64,000 nucleotides of DNA from Flavivirga algicola (GCF_012910715.1 NZ_JABBHF010000006.1:248001-312000); one strand, 5' to 3'; counted from the stretch's first letter, positions 37,147 through 46,779 are shown. Program-made: numbers and translations. The notes: generated by a model not told the origin, from the sequence alone.

Positions 37147-37630
37147 AATTAACTTAATAGGAGGTAGTGTAATAGCGACAATTATAGCTATTACCCCCTA
37201 TCTTTTTTATTTACATGAAAGTGTGCCTGAAACGAAAGTTTGGCACACTTTTTTGTTTACTTATAACAGTCATTTATATGAGAATGCAAATTCAGCTATG
37301 TGGGTTTTAACGGGAAAGTTGATACCTTTATTTTTATTATTCATATGGTTTTTTACAAATAAACATTGGTGGTATCATACTTTATTAGTACCAATAGCAA
37401 TGTATTTATATCAAATTTTTGGACTTTTTAATGCTGAGCAATCTTACCTTGATGAGTTTCAACTAGTTTATATGATACCTGTAATGGCGATTATTATACC
37501 ATCGATTTACTTAATTAGGGCCCGTATTTTCAACAGGATTAATGAAGCCAATAAAACTTTAGAAGAATTAGAAGAGGAGTTTAAAATATCACCTAAAAAC
37601 TTCTGGGCTAAAGTAAAAGAATATTTTTAA
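37088..37630 (+). CDS. conserved integral membrane protein, function unknown
   Basis: 180 residues from ATG 37088 (MDNKQQKSKRNYALLRHKGK), a basic cytoplasmic N-tail. Three or four membrane helices: about 24-40 (LIGGSVIATIIAITPYLFY), 73-92 (LTGKLIPLFLLFIWFF), 97-115 (WWYHTLLVPIAMYLYQIFG) and 128-147 (LVYMIPVMAIIIPSIYLI), then a charged helical tail (NRINEANKTLEELEEEF). An upstream in-frame ATG at 37025 would overlap the small peptide gene much more, so 37088 is preferred. The stop overlaps that of the convergent receptor gene in TTAA. I recall similar proteins in other flavobacteria but know no role. Confidence 0.8.
   Translation: MDNKQQKSKRNYALLRHKGKINLIGGSVIATIIAITPYLFYLHESVPETKVWHTFLFTYNSHLYENANSAMWVLTGKLIPLFLLFIWFFTNKHWWYHTLLVPIAMYLYQIFGLFNAEQSYLDEFQLVYMIPVMAIIIPSIYLIRARIFNRINEANKTLEELEEEFKISPKNFWAKVKEYF
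37169..37254 (+). other. two hairpins inside a coding region, the second terminator-like
   Basis: GTAATAGC (37169-37176) pairs with GCTATTAC (37187-37194). Then AAAGTGTGCC (37218-37227) pairs with GGCACACTTT (37242-37251), followed by further T residues: the form of an intrinsic terminator, though inside the membrane protein gene and about 70 bases past the small peptide stop. Confidence 0.55.
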
Positions 37631-40056
37631 TCACTATTTTTTAACCTATCTCTTTCTTGTAAATCAATTTCTTTTTTATTGGTATTTAATTTAAAATTTC
37701 CAAGCTTGTAATTAAATCCAAATGTGAACAATCTATTCTCTATTCTGGAATTTAAAAAGACATCCTGATTTAAATATTTGGTCGTTTGGGTGAAATTTTG
37801 CGTATTAAAAATATCTGTGATTCCTAGACTTAAGGATGCCTTGTTTTTCCAAAAGGTTTTTCTTAAATTAATATCTAATCCAGATCGATTGCTTGTTATA
37901 GAAGGTCCATTTGCTATAGGCGAAATATATAAAAAGGAAAGATTCGCTGTTAAACTTTTATCTTTTAAAAAAGAAAAATAATTGATTATTTGTCCATAGA
38001 CAGTCCATTTGTCTTTCTTCTCTATTTCATTGTTGCTTTCTAGGGCAAAAAACTGATTTTCGTAATAGAACAAAGATGACAAAACATATAGGTTCCAATG
38101 AGTCGTTAATTTTGTGTAGGTTGTAAAGTCTAATCCATAAGAAATACTTCTGTCAATATTGGTATTAATATACTTTAAGACATTAGTATCATTGTCCTGA
38201 AATACAATTTCTAGGGTGGGATTATTTTCATTACGATAATAAAGTTCAAACGTATAGATGCCATTGAATGTGTAGCCTAAAGTAAAAACATCGTCTATTT
38301 GAGGCATTAGGTTTGGATCACCAGTTATATAGGCATTATCATTTAAAAAATACTTGAAAGGGTTTAATTGGCTATACCTTGGTCTATAAATACGTTTATT
38401 GTAATTAAAATAAAGCTCGTTGTTTTCATTTAACCTATATAATAGATAAAGAGAAGGAAACAATTTTAAATAATCATTATCACTACTTTGATTGGTTGAT
38501 AATGACCGCCCTTTAATATCTGTATATTCCCCTCTTAATCCAGATTTAAAACTCCAATGATCCCAATCTTTAGAAAAGCTTATATAAGCAGCGTAATTCG
38601 TTTCGTTGTATAAAAAAGTGTCAGAATTTTGTAAATCTTCTTCTTTTATATCATTTACAAAGCGAAACTGGTTTAAAATACTCTCAGAGTTAATATTAGA
38701 AAGCTTACCTCCTGCTTCAAACTGTGCTGAGCTGCTTATTGGTAATTCGTAATCTAACTGACCCGTATACAATTTAATCATCTGGCTCGAAAATGTTTGA
38801 AATCTGTTACTACGTATCAAGCTGTTATCTGGAAAAAGATAGTCGGTATCTACATTTTGGAAACTCGAAAAATCATAATTGGTATGGTGCGCACTTATAG
38901 AGAGCTTCTCTCCTACTTTCTTAAATCTATGGATGTAATCCAAAGTAAAAGCAAAATTGAAGGTTTCATCTCTTAGTTTATTTTCTGTTATGAATGTGGA
39001 ATCTAAAATCATGGGGTTTCCAAAGACTTCAGTAATAGAATTCACATCCGTTTTTGTATTATTTCTTGGTGAAACAAGCATATTAGAAGAAAACCCAATA
39101 CTGTTATTCTTGTTCAATTCATAATCGATATTGGCATTTATATTATGATTGGCATTATTTCGAATTCTTTTATAATCTGTTTCCCAACTTGAAGTATTTT
39201 GGCCACTACTATTTATAAAGTTTATGGATTCGTTATTATTCCTAAAATCTTTTCTGGGGTTAGCACTGTAGTTTACATAAGTGTTAAGCTTCTTTGTTTT
39301 AAAAAAATGACTGGTACCCAAGGTATATTTAGGAAATTCAGACCCTTGTCTGTAATTCCCAAAAACACTTCCATGATAGCCAGCAATAATATTTTTACTG
39401 GTTATAATATTAAGTACTGCGCCTCCTTCTGCTTCATATTTTGCTGGTGGATTTGTAATCACCTCGATAGACTTTACATTATTGGCAGATGTTCCCTCCA
39501 ACAGTTGCTGTACTTCACTGGAAGACAAATGTACGCGCCGATCATTTATATATACAGTAGGTGTCGATTGTTTTATAGTGATAGTGCCATCATGCACCAA
39601 AACACCTGGTGTATGTTTTAAAACATCTAAAATATTATCGTTTGATAACGTAGAATTTTCAACATTAAAAACCAAACGATCTACCATGCGTTTAACTGTT
39701 GGCCTTTTTGCTACCACAGTGACGCCATTAAGTGTTTCTAAATTCTCATTAAGTGTAATTGTATTGAATTTAATATGTCTATCAAGTTCAACCCTGGTCG
39801 AATAAGCTTTAAAACCTAGAAAACTTACCTTTAATATATAACTACCAGTCTTTAAATTTTCTATTATAAAATAGCCATTTTCGTCTGTAGAAGTTCCATT
39901 AGCCATTTCAGTCCCTCCTATGCTAGTGATTAACACATTGGCATAGGCTATTGGGGCGCTCTTATTATCTTTTACATAACCACTTAACCTATATTCTTGA
40001 GAAAAAGATGCGAGAGAAAATAGCAGAAAAAAAAGATAAAATAAATTTTTAATCAT
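37627..40056 (-). CDS. TonB-dependent outer membrane receptor (outer membrane beta-barrel family)
   Basis: 809 residues. Signal peptide ending about residue 19 (SLASFS), CarboxypepD_reg domain (about 21-105, YRLSGYVKDNKSAPIAYANVLITS...TSTDENGYFIIENL), a plug (about 115-220: VTVVAKRPTVKRMVDRLVFNVENS, DVLKHTPGVLV, IEVITNPPAKYEAEGGAVLNIITSK) and a large beta-barrel of the OMP_b-brl_3 type. It lacks a SusD partner. Substrate unknown; iron or peptide uptake are guesses only. Convergent stop overlap with the membrane protein gene. Confidence 0.93.
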   Translation of the reverse strand: MIKNLFYLFFLLFSLASFSQEYRLSGYVKDNKSAPIAYANVLITSIGGTEMANGTSTDENGYFIIENLKTGSYILKVSFLGFKAYSTRVELDRHIKFNTITLNENLETLNGVTVVAKRPTVKRMVDRLVFNVENSTLSNDNILDVLKHTPGVLVHDGTITIKQSTPTVYINDRRVHLSSSEVQQLLEGTSANNVKSIEVITNPPAKYEAEGGAVLNIITSKNIIAGYHGSVFGNYRQGSEFPKYTLGTSHFFKTKKLNTYVNYSANPRKDFRNNNESINFINSSGQNTSSWETDYKRIRNNANHNINANIDYELNKNNSIGFSSNMLVSPRNNTKTDVNSITEVFGNPMILDSTFITENKLRDETFNFAFTLDYIHRFKKVGEKLSISAHHTNYDFSSFQNVDTDYLFPDNSLIRSNRFQTFSSQMIKLYTGQLDYELPISSSAQFEAGGKLSNINSESILNQFRFVNDIKEEDLQNSDTFLYNETNYAAYISFSKDWDHWSFKSGLRGEYTDIKGRSLSTNQSSDNDYLKLFPSLYLLYRLNENNELYFNYNKRIYRPRYSQLNPFKYFLNDNAYITGDPNLMPQIDDVFTLGYTFNGIYTFELYYRNENNPTLEIVFQDNDTNVLKYINTNIDRSISYGLDFTTYTKLTTHWNLYVLSSLFYYENQFFALESNNEIEKKDKWTVYGQIINYFSFLKDKSLTANLSFLYISPIANGPSITSNRSGLDINLRKTFWKNKASLSLGITDIFNTQNFTQTTKYLNQDVFLNSRIENRLFTFGFNYKLGNFKLNTNKKEIDLQERDRLKNSD

Positions 40057-40261
40057 ATATTTATTTGTAGTGCAAACTTATAAATAATTAATTTAAAACA
40101 TTTTAAGGAAAAATCATAGCAATCATCATTTTTTTCTTACATTCCCACCAAATCTATATGTTAATATCTAGTAGCTTTTAAAAAACTAAAATAATTATTT
40201 TGAGTTTTTATTAACAATAGAAAATTTATTTGTAATTTGATTTTTTATTAATTTATTAACC

Positions 40262-41461
40262 ATGTCTAAACCACTCTCGCCTTTTACTAAGCAACAACTT
40301 TTACCACAGGAAGAAACTCTGGAGTTACTTAAAAGCAAAGGAGAGCTATTTATAGGAATTCCCAAAGAGACAGCTTTTCAAGAAAGACGCGTGTGTTTAA
40401 CACCAGATGCGGTATTTGCTTTGGTTAGTAACGGTCATAAAGTATTATTAGAATCTGGTGCAGGAAACGGTGCTAGTTTTAGTGATAAAGATTATAGTGA
40501 AGCTGGTGCTGAAATTACTAAAGATACAGCTAAAGTATATGCGTGTCCTATGATTCTTAAAGTAGAACCACCTAGTATTGAGCAAATCAAACTTATCAAT
40601 CCGCAAACTATATTGATATCAGCACTGCAGCTAAAAACCCAATCAAAAAAATATTTTGAAGCACTGGCATCAAAACGAATCACAGCGTTAGCTTTTGAGT
40701 TTATCCGAGATGAAGATGGTGCTTACCCAGCTGTTAGATCACTAAGTGAAATTGCTGGTACGGCGTCTGTGTTGATAGCATCAGAATTATTATCGGACAC
40801 TAAGGACGGTAATGGGCTTATGTTTGGAAACATTAGTGGAGTACCACCTATAGAAGTTGTTATTTTAGGTGCCGGTACCGTTGGAGAGTTTGCCGCTAGA
40901 AGCTCAATTGGACTTGGAGCAAATGTAAAAGTCTTTGATAATTCTATTACAAAACTAAGGCGCATACAAACGAATTTGGGCAGACCCTTTTTTACATCTA
41001 CCATTACACCAAAAAGTTTGACAAAAGCCTTAAAGCGCTGTAATGTAGTGATAGGAGCTGTTAGAGGGACCAATAGAGCGCCTGTAATTGTTTCTGAGGA
41101 TATGGTACGATCTATGAAAAAAGGAGCTATTGTTATTGATGTTAGTATCGATATGGGAGGTTGTATTGAAACCAGTGAGGTTACAACACACAAAAAACCT
41201 ACATTTATTAAACATGATGTTATACATTATTGTGTTCCCAATATTCTAGCAAGATATTCGCGTACGGCATCTGTTTCTATCAGTAATTTTTTCACCCCTT
41301 ATTTATTAAAAATAGCCGAAGAAGGCGGCATAGAAAATTCTTTGAGATTTGATAGAGGTTTGAAAAATGGATTGTATTTTTACCACGGAATTTTAACTAG
41401 TAAATCTGTAGGTGATTGGTTCGATTTAGATTTTAGTGATGTTAATTTGCTTATCTTCTAA
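40262..41461 (+). CDS. alanine dehydrogenase / PntA-family protein, atypical active site
   Basis: 399 residues. Overall a member of the alanine dehydrogenase/transhydrogenase family: IGIPKETAFQERRVCLTPDAV (about 31-51, Arg equivalent to the substrate Arg present), NAD loop VVILGAGTVGEFAARSSIGLGA (about 200-221), and VIDVSIDMGG with the Asp near the nicotinamide. Aligned by eye to B. subtilis and M. tuberculosis Ald, however, catalytic Lys75 is replaced by Glu102 (KVEPP) and His96 by Gln123 (ALQLK). It also has about 29 extra N-terminal residues. Usually annotated alanine dehydrogenase in flavobacteria; activity is doubtful. The next gene (38 bases on) is DUF4258. Confidence 0.75.
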   Translation: MSKPLSPFTKQQLLPQEETLELLKSKGELFIGIPKETAFQERRVCLTPDAVFALVSNGHKVLLESGAGNGASFSDKDYSEAGAEITKDTAKVYACPMILKVEPPSIEQIKLINPQTILISALQLKTQSKKYFEALASKRITALAFEFIRDEDGAYPAVRSLSEIAGTASVLIASELLSDTKDGNGLMFGNISGVPPIEVVILGAGTVGEFAARSSIGLGANVKVFDNSITKLRRIQTNLGRPFFTSTITPKSLTKALKRCNVVIGAVRGTNRAPVIVSEDMVRSMKKGAIVIDVSIDMGGCIETSEVTTHKKPTFIKHDVIHYCVPNILARYSRTASVSISNFFTPYLLKIAEEGGIENSLRFDRGLKNGLYFYHGILTSKSVGDWFDLDFSDVNLLIF

Positions 41462-41499
41462 TGGATTACAACTCTGATTTATTTCTCTAAACACATTAA

Positions 41500-41871
41500 A
41501 TGAAACTTATACAGCGCGTTGGTTATTATCTGGGCGGATTTTCTATCGGATTAATAATTTTAGCCTTCTTTTTAAATGGTAAAAAAACCTCATGCAGTTA
41601 TGGCCCAGATGCTCGCGTCTTAAAGAACATTCGCTTAAAGAAAATCATTTATAATACGCATACTCAATCTAGTTTAGAGCATCATAATTTAGATACAGTC
41701 GCTATAAATTATGTTTTAAGAAAAGGAAGTATTAATTTTTCTGAAAGCAATGCAAGGCAAAAACCATGTGGTATATATGCTGTTGAAGGACAATTTGAAA
41801 AAAGAGAGATTGCTTTTACTGTTGAAAATTGCGATAGTATAGCTACTATCTCTAATTTAAAAATAGAATAG
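41500..41871 (+). CDS. DUF4258 domain protein with N-terminal membrane anchor
   Basis: 123 residues. One membrane helix (about 8-26, YYLGGFSIGLIILAFFL) then a soluble domain with CSYGPDARVLKNIR, the Cys-x-x-x-x-x-x-x-R type start of DUF4258, SINFSESNARQKPCGIYAVEG and a C-terminal strand. Function unknown. Sits 38 bases after the alanine-dehydrogenase-like gene and five before the sugar transferase, so it is likely in one operon with both. Confidence 0.75.
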   Translation: MKLIQRVGYYLGGFSIGLIILAFFLNGKKTSCSYGPDARVLKNIRLKKIIYNTHTQSSLEHHNLDTVAINYVLRKGSINFSESNARQKPCGIYAVEGQFEKREIAFTVENCDSIATISNLKIE

Positions 41872-41876
41872 ATAAC

Positions 41877-42470
41877 ATGCTTAAACGAAGTTTTGATGTT
41901 GTTTTTTCTATAATAGGTCTATGTGTTCTATCCCCTATTTTAATATTAATTGCTATTTTAATTAAAACAGATTCAAAAGGCCCCGTTCTATTTGTTCAAG
42001 GTCGCGTTGGTAAAAGCAATATAGATTTTAATATTTATAAGTTTCGTACCATGCGCGTACAATCCCAAAAGAAGGGGCTGCTTACATTAGGTAATAATGA
42101 TTCGAGAATAACTAAGATAGGGTATTTTTTAAGACGCTATAAAATTGATGAATTCCCGCAGCTTATAAATATTCTAAAGGGAGATATGAGCTTTGTAGGA
42201 CCTCGACCAGAATTACGTTATTATGTAAATTTTTACAATGAAGATGATATGCAGATATTTGCTGTGAGGCCTGGTATTACGGGATTAGCATCCTTAAAAT
42301 ACAGAAATGAAGTAGAACTGCTAAAAGCTGCCGAAAACCCTGAAGATTTTTTTATTAATACGATTATTCCAGATAAATTAAAATATAACAAGGAATATAT
42401 TAGAAAGCGAAATTTCTTCTTTGACCTAAAGCTTATAGGTATTACCATAATTAAAGTTATTACCAAATAG
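41877..42470 (+). CDS. initiating sugar (phosphoglycosyl) transferase, PglC-type
   Basis: 197 residues, the short monotopic form of the bacterial sugar transferase family. N-terminal reentrant hydrophobic helix (about 5-25, DVVFSIIGLCVLSPILILIAILIKTDSKGPVLFVQGRVG), YKFRTMR (about 53-59), and GDMSFVGPRPELRYYV (about 101-116), the loop with the conserved PRPE. It would attach a sugar-1-phosphate to undecaprenyl phosphate to start glycan synthesis. Two genes from an unusual short CapD-type dehydratase; which sugar it uses is unknown. Confidence 0.92.
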   Translation: MLKRSFDVVFSIIGLCVLSPILILIAILIKTDSKGPVLFVQGRVGKSNIDFNIYKFRTMRVQSQKKGLLTLGNNDSRITKIGYFLRRYKIDEFPQLINILKGDMSFVGPRPELRYYVNFYNEDDMQIFAVRPGITGLASLKYRNEVELLKAAENPEDFFINTIIPDKLKYNKEYIRKRNFFFDLKLIGITIIKVITK

Positions 42471-42584
42471 TTTAGTTAAGCATACCTCTTTTTGTACGCT
42501 ATTTGGCTCAAAGCATTATTATTCATACTTTGCATATGTAATTCACCCTACAAAATATACGTCTAAGCGAAGTTAAAGTCTGAA

Positions 42585-43655
42585 ATGAATAAGCCCACTT
42601 CTAATTACATAGATCAATTACTAATTGATTCTGGATTGTTTCCTACTAAAAAAACACAAAAAAAAAGAGATCTTTTTGACTTTGGCGATGAAATCATTTT
42701 GATAACAGGAGCGGCTGGATCTGTTGGTAGTGGCCTTACTAAACACTTGATAACATGTAGCTATAAAAAACTTATCCTTGTTGATGTAGCGGAATCTCCC
42801 CTTTATGATCTTATAAAAGATTTAGAATTTGAGGACACAAATAACATTGATTATCGCTTGCTAAACATCACAGAGGAACAATCATTACAAGATCTTTTTG
42901 AAATGTATAAACCTACACTGGTTTTTCATACGGCTGCTTACAAGCATGTACCCTTAATGGAAGAAAACGCCTATGAAGCTATTAAACTCAATATCTTAGG
43001 AACAAAATCATTAGCAGATTTATCCATAGTACATAATGTTAAAAAATTCATCTTTATTTCTACAGATAAGGCCGTAAACCCTATTAGCGTTATGGGAATG
43101 TCTAAGTATATAGCAGAAAACTACCTGAATGGTTTGTCAATCAAATCAAAAACACGATTTATTACGACTCGGTTTGGAAATATTTTGGGTTCGAATGGGT
43201 CGGTTTTACCACTCTTTAAGAGACAAATAGAGTCTGGAATGCCGCTTACAGTTACAAGCGGTAGTATATCACGTTATTTTATTAGCAAAAGTAAAGCTTG
43301 TACTTTAATACTGCAGATTGCGGCTTTTAATTATGAAGAGGGAAATACGTTTACTTTTAATATGGGAGATCCAATTAAAATAATTGACTTAGCAAAAAGG
43401 TTGGTAGTTTTTTACGGTAATAACGTAGCTGAAAAAGCTGAAATAAAAATCACGGGATTGCGTCCTGGAGAAAAACTACACGAAAATATCATTTCAGAGC
43501 ACGAAATATTAATACCAACTCAATATGAAAATATTTTGTTAGTCAAACCTAAAGATGGTTTTGGCACTAAAACCATTGACTTTACTGAATTAACAGATGT
43601 TAAACCCAGCATGTCTAATTTTGAAATTAAATCTATTTTAGAAAAACATATTTAA
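42585..43655 (+). CDS. short CapD-type UDP-sugar 4,6-dehydratase (polysaccharide biosynthesis)
   Basis: 356 residues, extended SDR without the membrane part found in full-length CapD/PglF. Seen: ILITGAAGSVGSGLTKHL (about 35-52), FHTAAYKHVPLMEENAYEAIKLN, FISTDKAVNPISVMGMSKYIAENYL (about 152-176), TTRFGNILGSNGSVLPLFKRQI and GLRPGEKLHENI. Tyr of the common YxxxK is replaced by Met (VMGMSK), as is usual in this dehydratase group. The catalytic neighbourhood differs slightly from the long paralog at 49992-51932 (MGATKR there). Stop almost touches the convergent proline dehydrogenase. Confidence 0.9.
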   Translation: MNKPTSNYIDQLLIDSGLFPTKKTQKKRDLFDFGDEIILITGAAGSVGSGLTKHLITCSYKKLILVDVAESPLYDLIKDLEFEDTNNIDYRLLNITEEQSLQDLFEMYKPTLVFHTAAYKHVPLMEENAYEAIKLNILGTKSLADLSIVHNVKKFIFISTDKAVNPISVMGMSKYIAENYLNGLSIKSKTRFITTRFGNILGSNGSVLPLFKRQIESGMPLTVTSGSISRYFISKSKACTLILQIAAFNYEEGNTFTFNMGDPIKIIDLAKRLVVFYGNNVAEKAEIKITGLRPGEKLHENIISEHEILIPTQYENILLVKPKDGFGTKTIDFTELTDVKPSMSNFEIKSILEKHI

Positions 43656-43656
43656 A

Positions 43657-44832
43657 TTATAGTGCTTTTCGACGTTTCTTTTCCTTGGTTAAAAGTGTTA
43701 GCTCCCTGCCCGTTTGTCCAGCAACAGAGGTATTTTCTTCAGCCCTCCTAATTAAGTAGGGCATTACGTCTTTTACAGGTCCAAAGGGTATATATTTAGC
43801 AACATTATAGCCTTTGCTAGCTAAATTAAAACTGATATGATCACTCATTCCATATAGCTGACCAAACCAAACACGGTTATCATTGTTTTTTAGGTTTTTA
43901 CTGGCCATTAATTCCATGAGCAGATATGAGCTTTTCTCATTGTGAGTGCCAGCAAATAAAGAGATGCAATCTAAGTTATCTATTATATATTTTAAACCCT
44001 CGTCAAAATTCTTGTCTGTCGCAGATTTACTAACACAAATAGGAGATCTATACCCTTTTTCTTTAGCCCGATCGTTTTCCTTTTCCATATAGGCTCCTCG
44101 AACCAATTTGTAACCAAGATAATATTTGCCTTCTTTGGCTTTTTGATGTTCATTTTTTAAAAACTCTAGTCGATCATGTCTGTACATTTGCAACGTATTG
44201 TATACAATAGGTTTTTCTGTGTTGTACCTTTGCATCATGGTTGTTACTAATGCATCGGCAGCATTTTGCATCCAGCTTTCTTCAGAGTCAATTAAAATGG
44301 CTATATCATTTTCTTTGGCCTTCTTACAAACAACATCAAATCTATCTGTAATATGAGCCCATTCCCTTTGTTCACTTTGGGTTAACACCTCACCTTTTCC
44401 AACTTTTTCATATAAATCTAATCTGCCAAAGCCTGTAGGTTTGAAAACGGCTATTGGAATCGCATCAATATTTTTAGCAAAATCAATAATCTTGAGAATC
44501 GTAGCCATAGAGGCATCAAATTCCTTTTCACTTTCTTTGCCTTCTACAGAATAATCTAAAACTGAACTCACACCACTTGCAAACATTTTATCAATAACAG
44601 GCAGGCAATCTTCTTCATTTACTCCACCACAAAAATGATCGAATACCGTGGAACGAATAAGACCTTCAATTGGCAAATTCGCTTTAATAGCAAAGTTTGT
44701 AGCAGCCGTACCTATCTTTACCAAAGGCTCGATAGATATCATTTTAAATAAAAAATAAGCGCGCTCTAATTCAGAATCATTCTTTAGCGAGAATGCAACT
44801 TCTGTATTGTCAAATAATTGATGAGAACCCAT
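43657..44832 (-). CDS. proline dehydrogenase
   Basis: 391 residues, FAD-dependent (beta/alpha)8 barrel oxidising proline to pyrroline-5-carboxylate. Seen: VFDHFCGGVNEEDCLPVIDKMFASGVSSVLDYSVEGKE (about 66-103), IAVFKPTGFGRLDLYEKV, ILIDSEESWMQNAADAL, KYYLGYKLVRGAYMEKENDRAKEKGY (about 230-255) with the substrate Arg region, and C-terminal YIPFGPVKDVMPYLIRRAEENTS containing the RRxxEN motif. Monofunctional, without the P5C dehydrogenase half of PutA. Divergent from aroB with about 95 bases between. Confidence 0.95.
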   Translation of the reverse strand: MGSHQLFDNTEVAFSLKNDSELERAYFLFKMISIEPLVKIGTAATNFAIKANLPIEGLIRSTVFDHFCGGVNEEDCLPVIDKMFASGVSSVLDYSVEGKESEKEFDASMATILKIIDFAKNIDAIPIAVFKPTGFGRLDLYEKVGKGEVLTQSEQREWAHITDRFDVVCKKAKENDIAILIDSEESWMQNAADALVTTMMQRYNTEKPIVYNTLQMYRHDRLEFLKNEHQKAKEGKYYLGYKLVRGAYMEKENDRAKEKGYRSPICVSKSATDKNFDEGLKYIIDNLDCISLFAGTHNEKSSYLLMELMASKNLKNNDNRVWFGQLYGMSDHISFNLASKGYNVAKYIPFGPVKDVMPYLIRRAEENTSVAGQTGRELTLLTKEKKRRKAL

Positions 44833-44927
44833 ATGTAAAAAAATTTTCCCAAAGATAATTATATCTATGCTACCATTTTATATAAAATCTCCTTAATTTC
44901 GCAGCCTCAAAGAATGATAATTATTTT

Positions 44928-45995
44928 ATGGATTCCATTACTACAACCGATTGTACAATTCATTTCAACGATGCTTGTTATAAGCCTTTAAACAAACACA
45001 TTAAAGAGAAAAATTTTTCTAAAATTTTTGTTTTGGTTGATGAGAATACCCATCAACATTGCTTGCCTTACTTTTTGGAAAAGTTGGAAACAAATAGTGT
45101 TGTTGAAATTATTGAAATTGAATCTGGTGAAATCAATAAAACAATAGATACTTGTGTTGGTGTTTGGAATACACTTTCTGATTTAGATGCAGACCGAAAA
45201 AGTCTGCTCATAAACATTGGAGGGGGGGTTATCACAGATTTGGGTGGCTTTGTTGCCTGCACTTTTAAGAGAGGTATTGCTTATATTAATGTGCCTACTA
45301 CCCTGCTGTCTATGGTTGATGCATCTGTAGGAGGAAAAACAGGAGTTGATTTAGGACATTTGAAAAACCAAATAGGAGTTATTAGTAACCCAGATTTAGT
45401 ATTAATTGATACGACATACTTAAACACTTTACCACAAAACCAAATGCGTTCTGGTTTAGCAGAAATGTTAAAGCACGGCTTGATTAGTGATGAAGTTTAC
45501 TGGAATAAATTTAAGGATTTATCTAAATTAACTTTAAATGATCTAGACACTTTAATTTACGAATCGGTACTAATTAAGAAGCATGTTGTTGAAAATGATC
45601 CGTTTGAAGATAATTTGAGAAAAACCTTAAATTTTGGTCATACGCTCGGTCATGCTATAGAATCCTATTTTTTGAGCAATCCTGATAAAACAACATTATT
45701 GCACGGAGAGGCCATTATAGTTGGTATGGTTTTAGCCTGTTATATTTCTACCGAATTGGTGGGGTTCCCTAAGCAAACAACAATAGACATTAAAAACTTA
45801 TTTGTCAATTATTATGGTAAAGTAGAAATTAGCGAAGACGAATATCCTACCATTATTGAATTACTTAAATATGACAAAAAGAACAATCATGGCAACATTA
45901 ATTTTGTGCTTTTAGAATCTATAGGCAAGCCAAAAATAGATTGCTTGGTTGATGACAAAATAATAGTAAACGCTTTTCGTTTTTATGCTAATTAA
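44928..45995 (+). CDS. aroB: 3-dehydroquinate synthase
   Basis: 355 residues, NAD- and Zn-dependent second step of the shikimate pathway. Seen: LINIGGGVITDLGGFVACTFKRGI (about 97-120), PTTLLSMVDASVGGKTGVDLGHLKNQIG (about 125-152), the zinc residues Glu in RSGLAEMLKHGL (about 183) and His in NFGHTLGHAIESYF and LLHGEAIIVGM. Typical length. No aro neighbours; probably separate from the polysaccharide genes. Confidence 0.97.
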   Translation: MDSITTTDCTIHFNDACYKPLNKHIKEKNFSKIFVLVDENTHQHCLPYFLEKLETNSVVEIIEIESGEINKTIDTCVGVWNTLSDLDADRKSLLINIGGGVITDLGGFVACTFKRGIAYINVPTTLLSMVDASVGGKTGVDLGHLKNQIGVISNPDLVLIDTTYLNTLPQNQMRSGLAEMLKHGLISDEVYWNKFKDLSKLTLNDLDTLIYESVLIKKHVVENDPFEDNLRKTLNFGHTLGHAIESYFLSNPDKTTLLHGEAIIVGMVLACYISTELVGFPKQTTIDIKNLFVNYYGKVEISEDEYPTIIELLKYDKKNNHGNINFVLLESIGKPKIDCLVDDKIIVNAFRFYAN

Positions 45996-46032
45996 TAATA
46001 CAATTGGCATAATATATTTTGTAACTTTATAA

Positions 46033-46779
46033 ATGCTTCGTTTTTTTTCTAAGAAATTATTTTTAAAAGATTTATTGGAAGATTTTGTGGATATTCATAA
46101 TCACATTCTTCCTGGTATAGATGATGGAGCTAAGACCATTGAAGATGCTTTAAGCTTATTAAAGAAAATGAACGAGTTAGGCATAAAGCAGTATATCCCC
46201 ACACCTCATATTATGCAGGATTTTTATCCTAATACAGACGCTACAATAGGAGATGCTTTTCAAGCTTTATTAGGTGCGTTAGATTCAAATTTACTGGAAA
46301 GTATTACATTAAATCCAGCAGCAGAGTATATGCTTGATAATCATTTTGAAAGTTTATTAGAGAATGGAAATTTATTTACTTTAAAAAAAAATTATGTGCT
46401 TATTGAAATGTCTTATTTTCAAGCACCAATAAATTTAGAAGACATTATTTTTAAAATTAAAACACAGGGATATATGCCTATATTGGCACATCCTGAGCGT
46501 TATTCGTTTTATCATAATAATCTAGATTACTATAAAAGATTAAAACAACTGGGATGTAGCTTTCAACTGAATCTATTATCGTTAAGTGACCATTACGGTA
46601 AAAATGTTGAAAAAACTGCTAATTATTTAATGGAAGAACAGCTTATTGATTTTGCCGGTACCGATGTTCACAATGAAAAGCATGTAGAGAAATTATCAAA
46701 TTTGATATTACATAGAAAAATAAATACCCTCTTAAATGGTATCATAGAAAATACGAACCAAACATTTTCGGTGATTTAA
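46033..46779 (+). CDS. CpsB/YwqE-type PHP tyrosine-protein phosphatase
   Basis: 248 residues, PHP-fold metal-dependent phosphatase that removes phosphate from polysaccharide tyrosine kinases. Seen: FVDIHNHILPGIDDGAKTIEDAL (about 17-39), PTPHIMQDFYP (about 57-67), PAAEYMLDNHF, YMPILAHPERYSFY and FAGTDVHNEKHVEKL (about 211-225). This family is best known in Gram-positive CpsB but is frequent in Bacteroidota. It is encoded tail to tail with its likely substrate kinase, the stops overlapping in TTAA. Confidence 0.9.
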   Translation: MLRFFSKKLFLKDLLEDFVDIHNHILPGIDDGAKTIEDALSLLKKMNELGIKQYIPTPHIMQDFYPNTDATIGDAFQALLGALDSNLLESITLNPAAEYMLDNHFESLLENGNLFTLKKNYVLIEMSYFQAPINLEDIIFKIKTQGYMPILAHPERYSFYHNNLDYYKRLKQLGCSFQLNLLSLSDHYGKNVEKTANYLMEEQLIDFAGTDVHNEKHVEKLSNLILHRKINTLLNGIIENTNQTFSVI

